From the NCBI RefSeq assembly GCF_024137965.1, contig NZ_CP099975.1, positions 930,001 through 994,000 of the forward strand: a stretch of 64,000 nucleotides of DNA, in the 5' to 3' direction. Below, in pieces: positions 18,925 through 27,990 of the stretch. A model generated the notes under the pieces. The model did no database searches and was not told the origin of the DNA. It was given only the letters and a program-made list of their open reading frames with translations. Both the position numbers and the translations under genes were made by a program. The first letter of the stretch is position 1, and each line of letters starts with the position of its first letter. This DNA comes from Halomonas sp. Y3 (GTDB taxonomy: Bacteria > Pseudomonadota > Gammaproteobacteria > Pseudomonadales > Halomonadaceae).

Positions 18925-20145
18925 ATGACCTTCATCAAGAAGAGCCTTACCGCCGCCGTCGCCCTGGCCGCCACCGCCGCCATGGCCACCACCGCCCAGG
19001 CCGAGATCAGTGACGGCGAGGTGCGCATCGGCTACCTGGCCGACATGTCCGGCACCTACCGCGATCTGGCCGGCCCCGGCGGCCTCGAGGCGCTGCGCAT
19101 GGCCGTCGAGGACTTCGGTGGCAACGTCAACGGCGCACCGATCCAGGTGTTCAGCGCCGACGACCGCAACAGCGCCGACGTGGGCGCCAGCACCGTGCGC
19201 GAATGGATCGACACTCGCAATGTCGACATGGTGGCGGGCCTGGTGGCCTCCTCGGTGACCATCGCCGTGACCCGCGTGCTGGAGGAGAACAACAGCTTCG
19301 GCATCGTCTCCGCCTCCGCCGCCTCGAGCATCACCAACGAGCACTGCACCCCGAATCATATCCACTGGGTCTATGACACCTACCCGCTGGCCAACGGCAC
19401 TGCTCGCGCGGTGGTGGAGCAGGGCGGTGACAGCTGGTTCATGCTTACCGCCGACTACGCCTTCGGCCACGCCCTGGAGGGCGATGTGACCCGCGTGGTC
19501 GAGGAAGCCGGCGGCGAGATCATTGGGGGCGTGCGCCATCCCTTCCCCACCGACGACTTCTCCTCCTACATCCTCCAGGCCCAGGGCTCCGGCGCCAAGA
19601 TCATCGGCCTGGCCAACGCCGGCTCCGATACCGTCAACTCCATCATGACCGCCAGCCAGTTCGGCGTGGTCCAGGCTGGCCAGCAGCTCGCCGGTCTGCT
19701 GGTCTTCCTCAACGACGTCTACGCCATGGGCCTCGAGGATACCCAGGGGCTGCTGTTGACCACCGGCTGGTACTGGAACATGGACGACGAGTCCCGGGAG
19801 TGGTCCGAGCGCTACTACGAGCGCGTGGGTCGCATGCCGACCATGGTCCAGGCCGGCATCTACTCCAGCACCATGCACTACCTGCAGGCCGTCGAGGCCA
19901 CCGGCAGCGATGACCCGGCCACCGTGCGCGAGTACATGATGGGGCAAGAGATCAACGACTTCTTCGCCCGTAACGGTCGCCTGCGCGAGGACGGCCGCAT
20001 GGTTCACGACATGTACCTGGCCCAGGTGAAGTCGCCGGCCGAGTCCGAGCACGAGTGGGACCTCTACGAGATCCTCTCCACCATCCCCGCCGAGGAGGCG
20101 TACCGTCCGCTCTCCGAGAGCCAGTGCAAGCTGGTGCAGAACTGA
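18925..20145 (+). CDS. Branched-chain amino acid-type ABC transporter substrate-binding protein
   Basis: Periplasmic type I binding protein of the LivK/peripla_BP_6 family, 406 residues, with a signal peptide cut after TTAQA. The mature part opens EISDGEVRIGYLADMSGTYRDLAGPGGLEALRM... in the family style, followed by a serine/alanine-rich ligand region (GIVSASAASSITNEHC near 130) and a conserved tyrosine patch (FMLTADYAFGHA). It sits between the ATPase and permease genes, with its own Shine-Dalgarno GAGGAG at 18911-18918. Ligand unknown. Confidence 0.88.
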   Translation: MTFIKKSLTAAVALAATAAMATTAQAEISDGEVRIGYLADMSGTYRDLAGPGGLEALRMAVEDFGGNVNGAPIQVFSADDRNSADVGASTVREWIDTRNVDMVAGLVASSVTIAVTRVLEENNSFGIVSASAASSITNEHCTPNHIHWVYDTYPLANGTARAVVEQGGDSWFMLTADYAFGHALEGDVTRVVEEAGGEIIGGVRHPFPTDDFSSYILQAQGSGAKIIGLANAGSDTVNSIMTASQFGVVQAGQQLAGLLVFLNDVYAMGLEDTQGLLLTTGWYWNMDDESREWSERYYERVGRMPTMVQAGIYSSTMHYLQAVEATGSDDPATVREYMMGQEINDFFARNGRLREDGRMVHDMYLAQVKSPAESEHEWDLYEILSTIPAEEAYRPLSESQCKLVQN

Positions 20146-20202
20146 AGCGAGCAGACCGGCGGCGGCGTGAGCCGCCGCCCCCTCTGACGGGAGATTCCTG
20201 AC

Positions 20203-21090
20203 ATGACGATGATATTCGGGGTGCCGCTGGCGGTGTTCCTCGGCCAGCTCCTGCTCGGCCTGATCAACGGTGCCTTCTACGCCCTGCTCAGCCTGGGCCT
20301 CGCGGTGATCTTCGGCCTGCTGAAGATCGTCAACTTCGCCCACGGCGCCATGTACATGCTGGGGGCCTTCGCCACCCTGCTCGGCATGCGCTACCTGGGC
20401 ATCAACTACTGGACGGCGCTGCTGCTGGCGCCGCTGATCGTCGGCCTGTTCGGCATGCTGCTCGAGCGCACCATGCTGCGCCGCATCGCCCATCTGGACC
20501 ACCTCTACGGCCTGCTGCTGACCTTCGGCCTGGCGCTGATCTTCGAGGGGACCCTGGTCAACTTCTTCGGCGTCTCGGGCGCTCGCTACCCGACCCCCGA
20601 GCTGCTGCAAGGCGGCTTCCAGACCGGCTTCATGTTCCTGCCCAAGTACCGCGCCTTCGTGCTGGTGGCGGCCATCGCGGTCTGCCTCTTCACCTGGTAC
20701 ATGATCGAGCGCACGCGTCTCGGTGCCTATCTGCGCGCCGGCACCGAGAACCCGGCGCTGATGCAGGCCTTCGGCGTCAACGTGCCGCTCCTGATCACCC
20801 TCACCTATGGCTTCGGCGTGGCCCTGGCTGCCTTCGCCGGGGTGCTGGCCGCGCCGCTCTACCCGGTGTCGCCCACCATGGGCTCGAACCTCTTGATCGT
20901 GGTCTTCGCGGTAGTGGTGATCGGCGGCATGGGCTCGATCCTTGGCGCTGTGCTCACTGGCCTCGGCATGGGGCTGATCGAGGGCCTGACCAAGGTGTAC
21001 TACCCCGAGGCGGCCAACACCGTGATCTTCCTGGTGATGATACTGGTGCTGCTGCTGCGACCCGCCGGCCTGTTCGGCAAGGAGGCATGA
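20203..21090 (+). CDS. Branched-chain amino acid-type ABC permease (LivH-like)
   Basis: Inner-membrane permease of 295 residues with eight or more hydrophobic segments. The N-terminus LLLGLINGAFYALLSLGLAVIFGLLKIVNFAHGA is diagnostic for LivH. The C-terminal GGMGSILGAVLTGLGMGLIEG is the EAA-like coupling region. Overlaps the LivM-like gene by ATGA, so the permease pair is translationally coupled. Confidence 0.93.
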   Translation: MTMIFGVPLAVFLGQLLLGLINGAFYALLSLGLAVIFGLLKIVNFAHGAMYMLGAFATLLGMRYLGINYWTALLLAPLIVGLFGMLLERTMLRRIAHLDHLYGLLLTFGLALIFEGTLVNFFGVSGARYPTPELLQGGFQTGFMFLPKYRAFVLVAAIAVCLFTWYMIERTRLGAYLRAGTENPALMQAFGVNVPLLITLTYGFGVALAAFAGVLAAPLYPVSPTMGSNLLIVVFAVVVIGGMGSILGAVLTGLGMGLIEGLTKVYYPEAANTVIFLVMILVLLLRPAGLFGKEA

Positions 21091-22082
21091 CCATGTCCGC
21101 GACCCAGACCCAGACGCTGCCCCCCTCCATGAAGCGCCAGCGGCGCGCCGATATGCGCCGCAACGTCTTCTACCTGGTGCTGATCGGCATCGGCCTGGTG
21201 GCGCCCTTCGTCGCCTACCCGGTGTTCCTGATGAAGGTGCTCTGCTTCGCGCTCTTCGCCTGCGCCTTCAACCTGCTGCTCGGCTATGCGGGGCTGCTCT
21301 CCTTCGGGCATGCCGCCTTCCTGGCCACCGGCGGCTATATCACCGGCTACCTGCTGGCCAGCTATCCCGGCTTGACCCCGGAGCTTGGCATCATCGCCGG
21401 CACCCTGGTCGCCGTGGCCCTGGGGGCGGTGTTCGGTGCCCTGTCGATCCGTCGCCAGGGCATCTACTTCGCCATGGTGACCCTGGCGCTGGCCCAGCTG
21501 GTGTTCTTCGTCTACGTCCAGTCGCCCTTCACCGGCGGTGAGGACGGCCTGCACGGGGTACCGCGGGGCGAGCTGTTCGGCATCATCAGCCTGCGCAGCA
21601 ACCTGGCGATGTACTACTTCGTGTTCGCCATCTTCCTGTTCGGCTTCGCCCTGATCCAGCGTGCGGTGCACTCGCCCTATGGCCAGGTGCTCAAGGCGAT
21701 TCGCGAGAACGAGCCGCGGGCGATCTCGCTGGGCTACAACGTCGATGCCTACAAGCTGGTGGCCTTCGTCCTCTCCGCGGGCCTCGCCGGCCTGGCCGGC
21801 TCCACCAAGACGGTGGTCTTCCAGCTCGCTTCCCTGACCGACGCCCACTGGCACATGTCCGGCGAGGTGATCCTGATGACCCTGCTGGGCGGGGTGGGCA
21901 CCCTGTTCGGCCCGGTGGTGGGCGCTGGCATCGTGGTCAGCCTGCAGCACATGCTGGCGCAGTCGCCCCTGGGCAACTGGGTGGGACCGATCCTCGGGGT
22001 GATCTTCGTGATCTGCGTGCTGAGCTTCCGCAGCGGCATCGTCGGCGAGATCCTCAAGTCCTACCGCAAGAACTTCAAGTAG
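21087..22082 (+). CDS. Branched-chain amino acid-type ABC permease (LivM-like)
   Basis: Second permease, 331 residues. The LivM features are seen: FAFALFACAFNLLLGYAGLLSFGHAAF-type sequence near residue 60 and the coupling region LLGGVGTLFGPVVGAGIVV near 270. Two ATGs six bases apart (21087 and 21093) could serve as start; the first overlaps the upstream stop. Last gene of the operon, followed by an intrinsic terminator. Confidence 0.92.
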   Translation: MTMSATQTQTLPPSMKRQRRADMRRNVFYLVLIGIGLVAPFVAYPVFLMKVLCFALFACAFNLLLGYAGLLSFGHAAFLATGGYITGYLLASYPGLTPELGIIAGTLVAVALGAVFGALSIRRQGIYFAMVTLALAQLVFFVYVQSPFTGGEDGLHGVPRGELFGIISLRSNLAMYYFVFAIFLFGFALIQRAVHSPYGQVLKAIRENEPRAISLGYNVDAYKLVAFVLSAGLAGLAGSTKTVVFQLASLTDAHWHMSGEVILMTLLGGVGTLFGPVVGAGIVVSLQHMLAQSPLGNWVGPILGVIFVICVLSFRSGIVGEILKSYRKNFK

Positions 22083-22146
22083 CCGGCAAGGGGCGTCCGG
22101 TCGCGCAACGCCGAGGCCCCCGACCATACTCTTCACTTCTACCTTC

Positions 22147-22172
22147 AGGCGCCCCATGGGGCGCCTTTTTTG
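22147..22172 (+). terminator. Intrinsic terminator of the ABC importer operon
   Basis: AGGCGCCCC-atg-GGGCGCCT stem followed by six to seven Ts, 65 bases after the LivM-like stop. Confidence 0.9.
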
Positions 22173-22190
22173 GTGCGCCTGGCGCGGCGC

Positions 22191-23132
22191 TCACCGGTGC
22201 CAGAGAAAGCTCGAGGCCATCACGCCGCTGCCCGCACCGGTGCCGGTTCGTCCTGGCAGGCTGCTGGGCAGATGCGCCACCAGATGATCGATGAACTGGC
22301 GTACCTTTGGGGAGCGCTGGCGGTGGCGTGGAAAGACCGCCCAGACGGCAGTGTCGTCATGGCGATAGGCGTCGAGCACCGAAATGAGGGCGCCGCTGGC
22401 CAGGTGCTCCTCCACGTAGTAGTCGGGCAGCTGGGCCAGGCCCAGCCCCTTGAGGGCGGCATCCAGCAGGGCAGGACCCGAGTTGGCGCGCCATGCTCCG
22501 GATACCCTTACCTCGCGACGTACGCCTTCCACGGCAAAGCGCCAGTGGTCTCGGGTGCCGATCAGACAGCGGTGGCGGGAGAGCTCCGCCAGGGCGTGGG
22601 GCTGGGAGACATGGGCGAAGTAGGCTGGTGCTCCCACCACGTACTCGCGCCGCTCGCAGAGCCGACGGGCCACCAGGCTCGAGTCCTCCAGCCGCCCCAT
22701 GCGGATGGCGATATCGAAGCCCTCGTCGATGATGTCCACCTGGCGGTTGGTGAAATGCATGCGCACCTCGAGGCGCGGGTGGGCCAGCAGGAAGTCGTTG
22801 ACCAGGGGGGCGATGAAGCGTTCGCCGAAGGTGGTGGCCGAGGTGAGGCTGAGCAGGCCCCGAGGGCGCTCCTGGAGGTCGCTAAGGGCCGCCTCGGCCT
22901 CGCGGAAGCCGTCGAACAGCTGGCGGCAGTGGGTGAAATAGAGCCGCCCCTCGTCGGTCAGGTGGGTCTGGCGCGTAGTGCGGTAGAGCAGGGCGGTACC
23001 GAGCTGCTGTTCGAGCTGGGCCACGAGCCGACTGACGTGGGAGGGCGAGACGGAGAGTTCCCGGGCGGCGGCGGCGAAGCTGCCCAGGCGCACCACTTCC
23101 ACGAAGGCTTCAACACGGTCCCAGCGCTGCAT
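22191..23132 (-). CDS. LysR-family transcriptional regulator
   Basis: The 313-residue protein has the LysR helix-turn-helix at residues 1-60 (FVEVVRLGSFAAAARELSVSPSHVSRLVAQLEQ) and a type 2 periplasmic-binding-like effector domain from about 90. It diverges from the formaldehyde dehydrogenase gene across a 159-base gap, the classic LysR position, so control of that gene is plausible. The effector is unknown. Confidence 0.9.
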   Translation of the reverse strand: MQRWDRVEAFVEVVRLGSFAAAARELSVSPSHVSRLVAQLEQQLGTALLYRTTRQTHLTDEGRLYFTHCRQLFDGFREAEAALSDLQERPRGLLSLTSATTFGERFIAPLVNDFLLAHPRLEVRMHFTNRQVDIIDEGFDIAIRMGRLEDSSLVARRLCERREYVVGAPAYFAHVSQPHALAELSRHRCLIGTRDHWRFAVEGVRREVRVSGAWRANSGPALLDAALKGLGLAQLPDYYVEEHLASGALISVLDAYRHDDTAVWAVFPRHRQRSPKVRQFIDHLVAHLPSSLPGRTGTGAGSGVMASSFLWHR

Positions 23133-23276
23133 GATCGCTCCTTCCGGTGACGGGATATGGACGGGCCGATGGGGGCGGCGTAGGCTGATTGTTGCTGTGT
23201 GGCAATAATGTCGTGCCTTTGGTGCAGTTTATCTCGTTGGGCACTCTTGCCTAGACTGAAAGAGATGATTCCCTGA

Positions 23277-24401
<1,125 letters not shown>

Positions 24402-24477
24402 GCGCCATGCGCCGCGTAGCCCCTTATCCCTGAAAGTGCGGCCGGGACAGGCGTCCCGGCCGCCAGGAGACCCAACC

Positions 24478-25335
24478 ATGACCATGACCGAGAACCTGGA
24501 GCTGGTATCGGCCAACAAGAGCTTCGGTGGCTGGCACAAGCGCTACCGCCACCGCTCCCGGGCGCTGGACTGCGAGATGGTCTTCGCCATCTACCTGCCG
24601 CCACAGGCCGAGACCGAGCGGGTGCCCCTGCTGTGGTGGCTCTCCGGTCTCACCTGCACCGACGAGAACTTCATGCAGAAGGCCGGTGCCCAGCGCCTGG
24701 CGGCGGAGCTGGGTATCGCCATCATCTGCCCCGACACCAGCCCCCGGGGCACCGACCTGCCCGGCGAGCACGACAGCTATGACTTCGGCAGCGGTGCCGG
24801 CTTCTACGTCAACGCCACCCAGGCGCCCTGGAAGAAGCACTACCGCATGTACGACTACGTTACCGAGGAGCTCCCCTCGGTGGTGCGCCAGCACTTCCCG
24901 GTGAACGGCCGCGAGTCCATCAGCGGCCACTCCATGGGCGGCCATGGGGCGCTGATCATGGCCCTGCGTCGGCCCGGCCACTACCGCTCGGTATCGGCCT
25001 TCGCCCCCATCGTCAACCCGTCCGACTGCCCCTGGGGCCAGAAGGCCTTCAGCGGCTACCTGGGCGAGGATCGCGGCAACTGGACCCAGTACGACGCCTG
25101 CGAGCTGGTGGCCCGGGGCGCCTCCAGCCAGCCGCTCTTCATCGACCAGGGCGAGGCCGACGACTTCCTCGAGGAGCAGCTTCGGCCCGAGCGGCTGGAG
25201 GCGATATGCGCCGAGCACGACCATCCGCTGACCCTGCGCCGCCAGCCCGGCTACGACCACAGCTACTACTTTATCGCCTCCTTTATCGAGGACCACCTGC
25301 GCTATCACGCCGAGCGGCTGTACAGGAAGCGGTGA
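24478..25335 (+). CDS. fghA: S-formylglutathione hydrolase
   Basis: Serine esterase of the alpha/beta-hydrolase (esterase D) family, cytosolic, releasing formate and glutathione. The 285-residue protein starts MTMTENLELVSANKSFGGW after an AGGAG at 24464. The nucleophile elbow GHSMGGHGAL is near residue 148, and the catalytic Asp and His lie in DQGEADDF and GYDHSYYFIASF near 225 and 260. It follows the dehydrogenase by 76 bases, a standard two-step formaldehyde detoxification pair. Confidence 0.95.
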   Translation: MTMTENLELVSANKSFGGWHKRYRHRSRALDCEMVFAIYLPPQAETERVPLLWWLSGLTCTDENFMQKAGAQRLAAELGIAIICPDTSPRGTDLPGEHDSYDFGSGAGFYVNATQAPWKKHYRMYDYVTEELPSVVRQHFPVNGRESISGHSMGGHGALIMALRRPGHYRSVSAFAPIVNPSDCPWGQKAFSGYLGEDRGNWTQYDACELVARGASSQPLFIDQGEADDFLEEQLRPERLEAICAEHDHPLTLRRQPGYDHSYYFIASFIEDHLRYHAERLYRKR

Positions 25336-25434
25336 GGCGCCGGGAGCCGTTGAGACAGCGTCTGCCGCTCGTCTCCCCGCCGGGCAAGGCCGTATACTGG
25401 TGTCAGGGTTTTCGGCGCACAGGGGCGAGCGGCA

Positions 25435-26151
25435 GTGGTGAGAAAGATGGTAGCGGCATGGGGGGGACGACTCTGGGGCTGGCTGTGGCGAGCCCTGCTG
25501 GGCTTCGTGGTGCTCTCGGTGCTGCTGGTGCTGCTCTTCCGCGAGGCGCCGGTATTCGGCTCCATGGTGATGGTGGAGCGCAAGGTCCAGTCCTGGATCG
25601 CCAGGGAGCCACTGGAGATTCGCCACCAGTGGCAGCCCTGGGAGGCGCTCTCCAACCATGCCAAGCTGGCGGTGATCGCCGCTGAGGACCAGCGCTTCCC
25701 CGAGCACCGCGGCTTCGACCTGGTGGAGATGCGCCGCGCCTGGGAGTCCAACCGCGCCGGCGGGCGGCTGCGCGGGGCCAGCACCCTGAGTCAGCAGACC
25801 GCCAAGAACCTCTTCCTCTGGACCGGGCGCAGCTGGACGCGCAAGGGCCTGGAGGCCTGGTTCACCCTGCTGATCGAGACCCTGTGGCCCAAGCAGCGCA
25901 TTCTCGAGGTCTATCTGAACATCGCCGAGTGGGACAGCGGGGTGTTCGGCCTGGAGGCGGCCGCCCAGCACTATTTCGGGATCTCGGCCAGCCAGCTCAA
26001 TGCGGTGCAGGCCAGCCGCCTGGCGGCCATCCTGCCCAACCCGCGAGGCTGGGATGCGGCGCGCCCCAGTCCCCACGTGGAGCGGCGCAGCGTCTGGATC
26101 CGCCAGCAGATGAATAACCTGGGTGGAGCGACCTACCTGGAAAGGCTGTAG
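25435..26151 (+). CDS. mtgA: Monofunctional biosynthetic peptidoglycan transglycosylase MtgA
   Basis: Glycosyltransferase family 51 enzyme that polymerises lipid II. The 238-residue protein has one N-terminal membrane anchor (about 15-37) and the GT51 motifs AVIAAEDQRFPEHRGFD near residue 80, GASTLSQQTAKNLFLW near 115 and KQRILEVYLNIAEWDSG near 152. The start codon is uncertain: GTG at 25435 or 25438, or ATG at 25447. It sits between formaldehyde and formate oxidation genes with no obvious functional link. Confidence 0.93.
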   Translation: MVRKMVAAWGGRLWGWLWRALLGFVVLSVLLVLLFREAPVFGSMVMVERKVQSWIAREPLEIRHQWQPWEALSNHAKLAVIAAEDQRFPEHRGFDLVEMRRAWESNRAGGRLRGASTLSQQTAKNLFLWTGRSWTRKGLEAWFTLLIETLWPKQRILEVYLNIAEWDSGVFGLEAAAQHYFGISASQLNAVQASRLAAILPNPRGWDAARPSPHVERRSVWIRQQMNNLGGATYLERL

Positions 26152-26260
26152 CCAACAAGCCAAGCTGAAGGTGTCAGTCTGCCGTCAGGCCGAGGGCGCC
26201 AGCCCAGTAAGCCGGGAACCAACAGCGCAGCGCTTCGCCCCTTCAGACCAGGAGTCCGCC

Positions 26261-27979
26261 ATGGCCGAACCCTCCGCTCCCCCCCAGCGCCGCCGCCGCA
26301 GCAGGCCTCGCGGTCGCGAGCTGGCGCCGGTGGCGCTGGCCGCCCTGAGGCTGCTGCTTGGCGATGAGCGCGAGCGGCCGGAGCTGCGTCGCCGCGACCT
26401 GCTGATCGAGCACCTGCACGCCATCCAGGATGCCCACGGCCACCTCTCCCTGGTGGAGCTGCGGGCCCTTGCCGCCTACATGAACCTGCCCATGGCGGCC
26501 ATTTACGAGACCGCCACCTTCTATGCCCACTTCGACGTGGTCCACGACGGCGAGGCGCCGCCGCCGGAGGTCACGGTGCGGGTCTGCGATTCGCTCTCCT
26601 GCCAATTGGCCGGCGCCGAGGCGCTGCGCGAACGGCTGGCGGCGGGCCTTGACCCGGAGGCGGTGCGGGTGGTGCGCGCCCCCTGCATGGGGCGCTGCGA
26701 CACCGCCCCGGTGGTCGAGGTGGGGCACCACCACGTGCTCTACGCCACCCCCGAGGGGGTCGAGGCGGTGGTGGATACCGGCCACACCCATCCCGAGGCG
26801 ATCCTCTGGCAGCGCCTGGCCGATTACCGCGCCACCGGCGGCTACGCGCTGCTGACCCGGTGTCGTGCCGGCGAGGTGGGCGTCGAGGCCCTGCTCGATG
26901 GGCTCGAGCGCGCCGGCCTGCGCGGCCTGGGCGGGGCGGGCTTCCCTACCTTTCGCAAGTGGCAGGCGGTGCGCGCCGAGCCCGCCCCCCGCTACGCGGT
27001 GATCAACGCCGACGAGGGCGAGCCCGGCACCTTCAAGGACCGTGTCTATCTCGAGCGCGAGCCGCACCGCTTCCTGGAGGGGGCCCTGGTCAGCGCCTGG
27101 GCGGTGGAGGCCAGCGCCCTCTATATCTATCTGCGTGACGAGTATCCCGGGCTGCGCCGGGTGCTCGCCGAGGCGATCGCCGAGCTCGAGGCCGCGTGCC
27201 TGGTCGCTCCCGGTTTCGTGGTGCTGCGCCGCGGCGCCGGGACCTACATCTGCGGCGAGGAGTCGGCGCTGATCGAGTCCCTGGAGGGCAAGCCCGGCAA
27301 GCCGCGCCACCGGCCGCCCTTCGTGGCCCAGCGGGGGCTCTTCGATCGGCCGACCCTGGTCAACAATGTCGAGACGGTCTACTGGATCCCGCTGATCCAC
27401 GAGAAGGGCGCCGACTGGTTCGCGAGCCAGGGCCGGCACGGGCGCAAGGGGCTGCGCAGCTTTTCGGTCTCCGGCCGGGTCAAGCGGCCCGGGGTGCACC
27501 TGGCCCCCGCCGGCATCACCCTGGCCGAGCTGCTCGAGGAGTACTGCGGCGGCATGGCCGAGGGGCACTGCCTCGCGGGCTACCTGCCGGGCGGCGCCTC
27601 GGGGGGCATACTCCCGGCCGGCAAGGCGGATCTCCCGCTGGACTTCGATACGCTCCAGGAGCACGGCTGCTTTATCGGTTCGGCGGCGATCATCGTGCTC
27701 TCGGACCGGGACGATCTGCGCGCCGTGGCCGCTAATCTGCTGGCCTTCTTCGCCGACGAATCCTGCGGCCAGTGCACGCCCTGCCGGGTCGGCACCGAGA
27801 AGATGCTGACCCTGCTCGAGCGCGACGAGTGGGACGTCGAGGCGCTCGAGCGCCTCGCCCGGGTGATGATGGACGCCTCCATCTGCGGCCTGGGCCAGGC
27901 GGCGCCCAACCCGGTGCTGAGCCTGCTGCGGGACTTTCGCGGCGAACTCGAAGCCCAGAACCTCATCGTGAAAGGGTAG
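26261..27979 (+). CDS. NAD-dependent formate dehydrogenase, fused NuoE-like/NuoF-like (gamma-beta) subunit
   Basis: Diaphorase part of a soluble molybdenum formate dehydrogenase. The ATG at 26261 follows AGGAG. Residues about 20-160 are a complete NuoE/FdsG-like module with the [2Fe-2S] cysteines in CDSLSC and CMGRC. Residues about 190-572 are NuoF/FdsB-like: GLGGAGFPTFRKW and NADEGEPGTFKDR for FMN/NAD, GTYICGEESALIESLEG, and the [4Fe-4S] motif ESCGQCTPC. In FdsGBA systems the gamma and beta subunits are normally separate genes; here they form one 572-residue chain. The catalytic subunit follows 11 bases after the stop. Confidence 0.9.
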   Translation: MAEPSAPPQRRRRSRPRGRELAPVALAALRLLLGDERERPELRRRDLLIEHLHAIQDAHGHLSLVELRALAAYMNLPMAAIYETATFYAHFDVVHDGEAPPPEVTVRVCDSLSCQLAGAEALRERLAAGLDPEAVRVVRAPCMGRCDTAPVVEVGHHHVLYATPEGVEAVVDTGHTHPEAILWQRLADYRATGGYALLTRCRAGEVGVEALLDGLERAGLRGLGGAGFPTFRKWQAVRAEPAPRYAVINADEGEPGTFKDRVYLEREPHRFLEGALVSAWAVEASALYIYLRDEYPGLRRVLAEAIAELEAACLVAPGFVVLRRGAGTYICGEESALIESLEGKPGKPRHRPPFVAQRGLFDRPTLVNNVETVYWIPLIHEKGADWFASQGRHGRKGLRSFSVSGRVKRPGVHLAPAGITLAELLEEYCGGMAEGHCLAGYLPGGASGGILPAGKADLPLDFDTLQEHGCFIGSAAIIVLSDRDDLRAVAANLLAFFADESCGQCTPCRVGTEKMLTLLERDEWDVEALERLARVMMDASICGLGQAAPNPVLSLLRDFRGELEAQNLIVKG

Positions 27980-27990
27980 GGAGGCAGACC

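Noticed and set aside
18754..20610. 618-codon open frame antisense to the ABC binding protein and permease
   Set aside because: Gln/Val/Gly/His-rich antisense artefact; the sense frames match known families with ribosome-binding sites.
26123..26260. Upstream extension of the fused formate dehydrogenase subunit
   Set aside because: No family sequence or ribosome-binding site there; the ATG at 26261 follows AGGAG and starts the conserved region.
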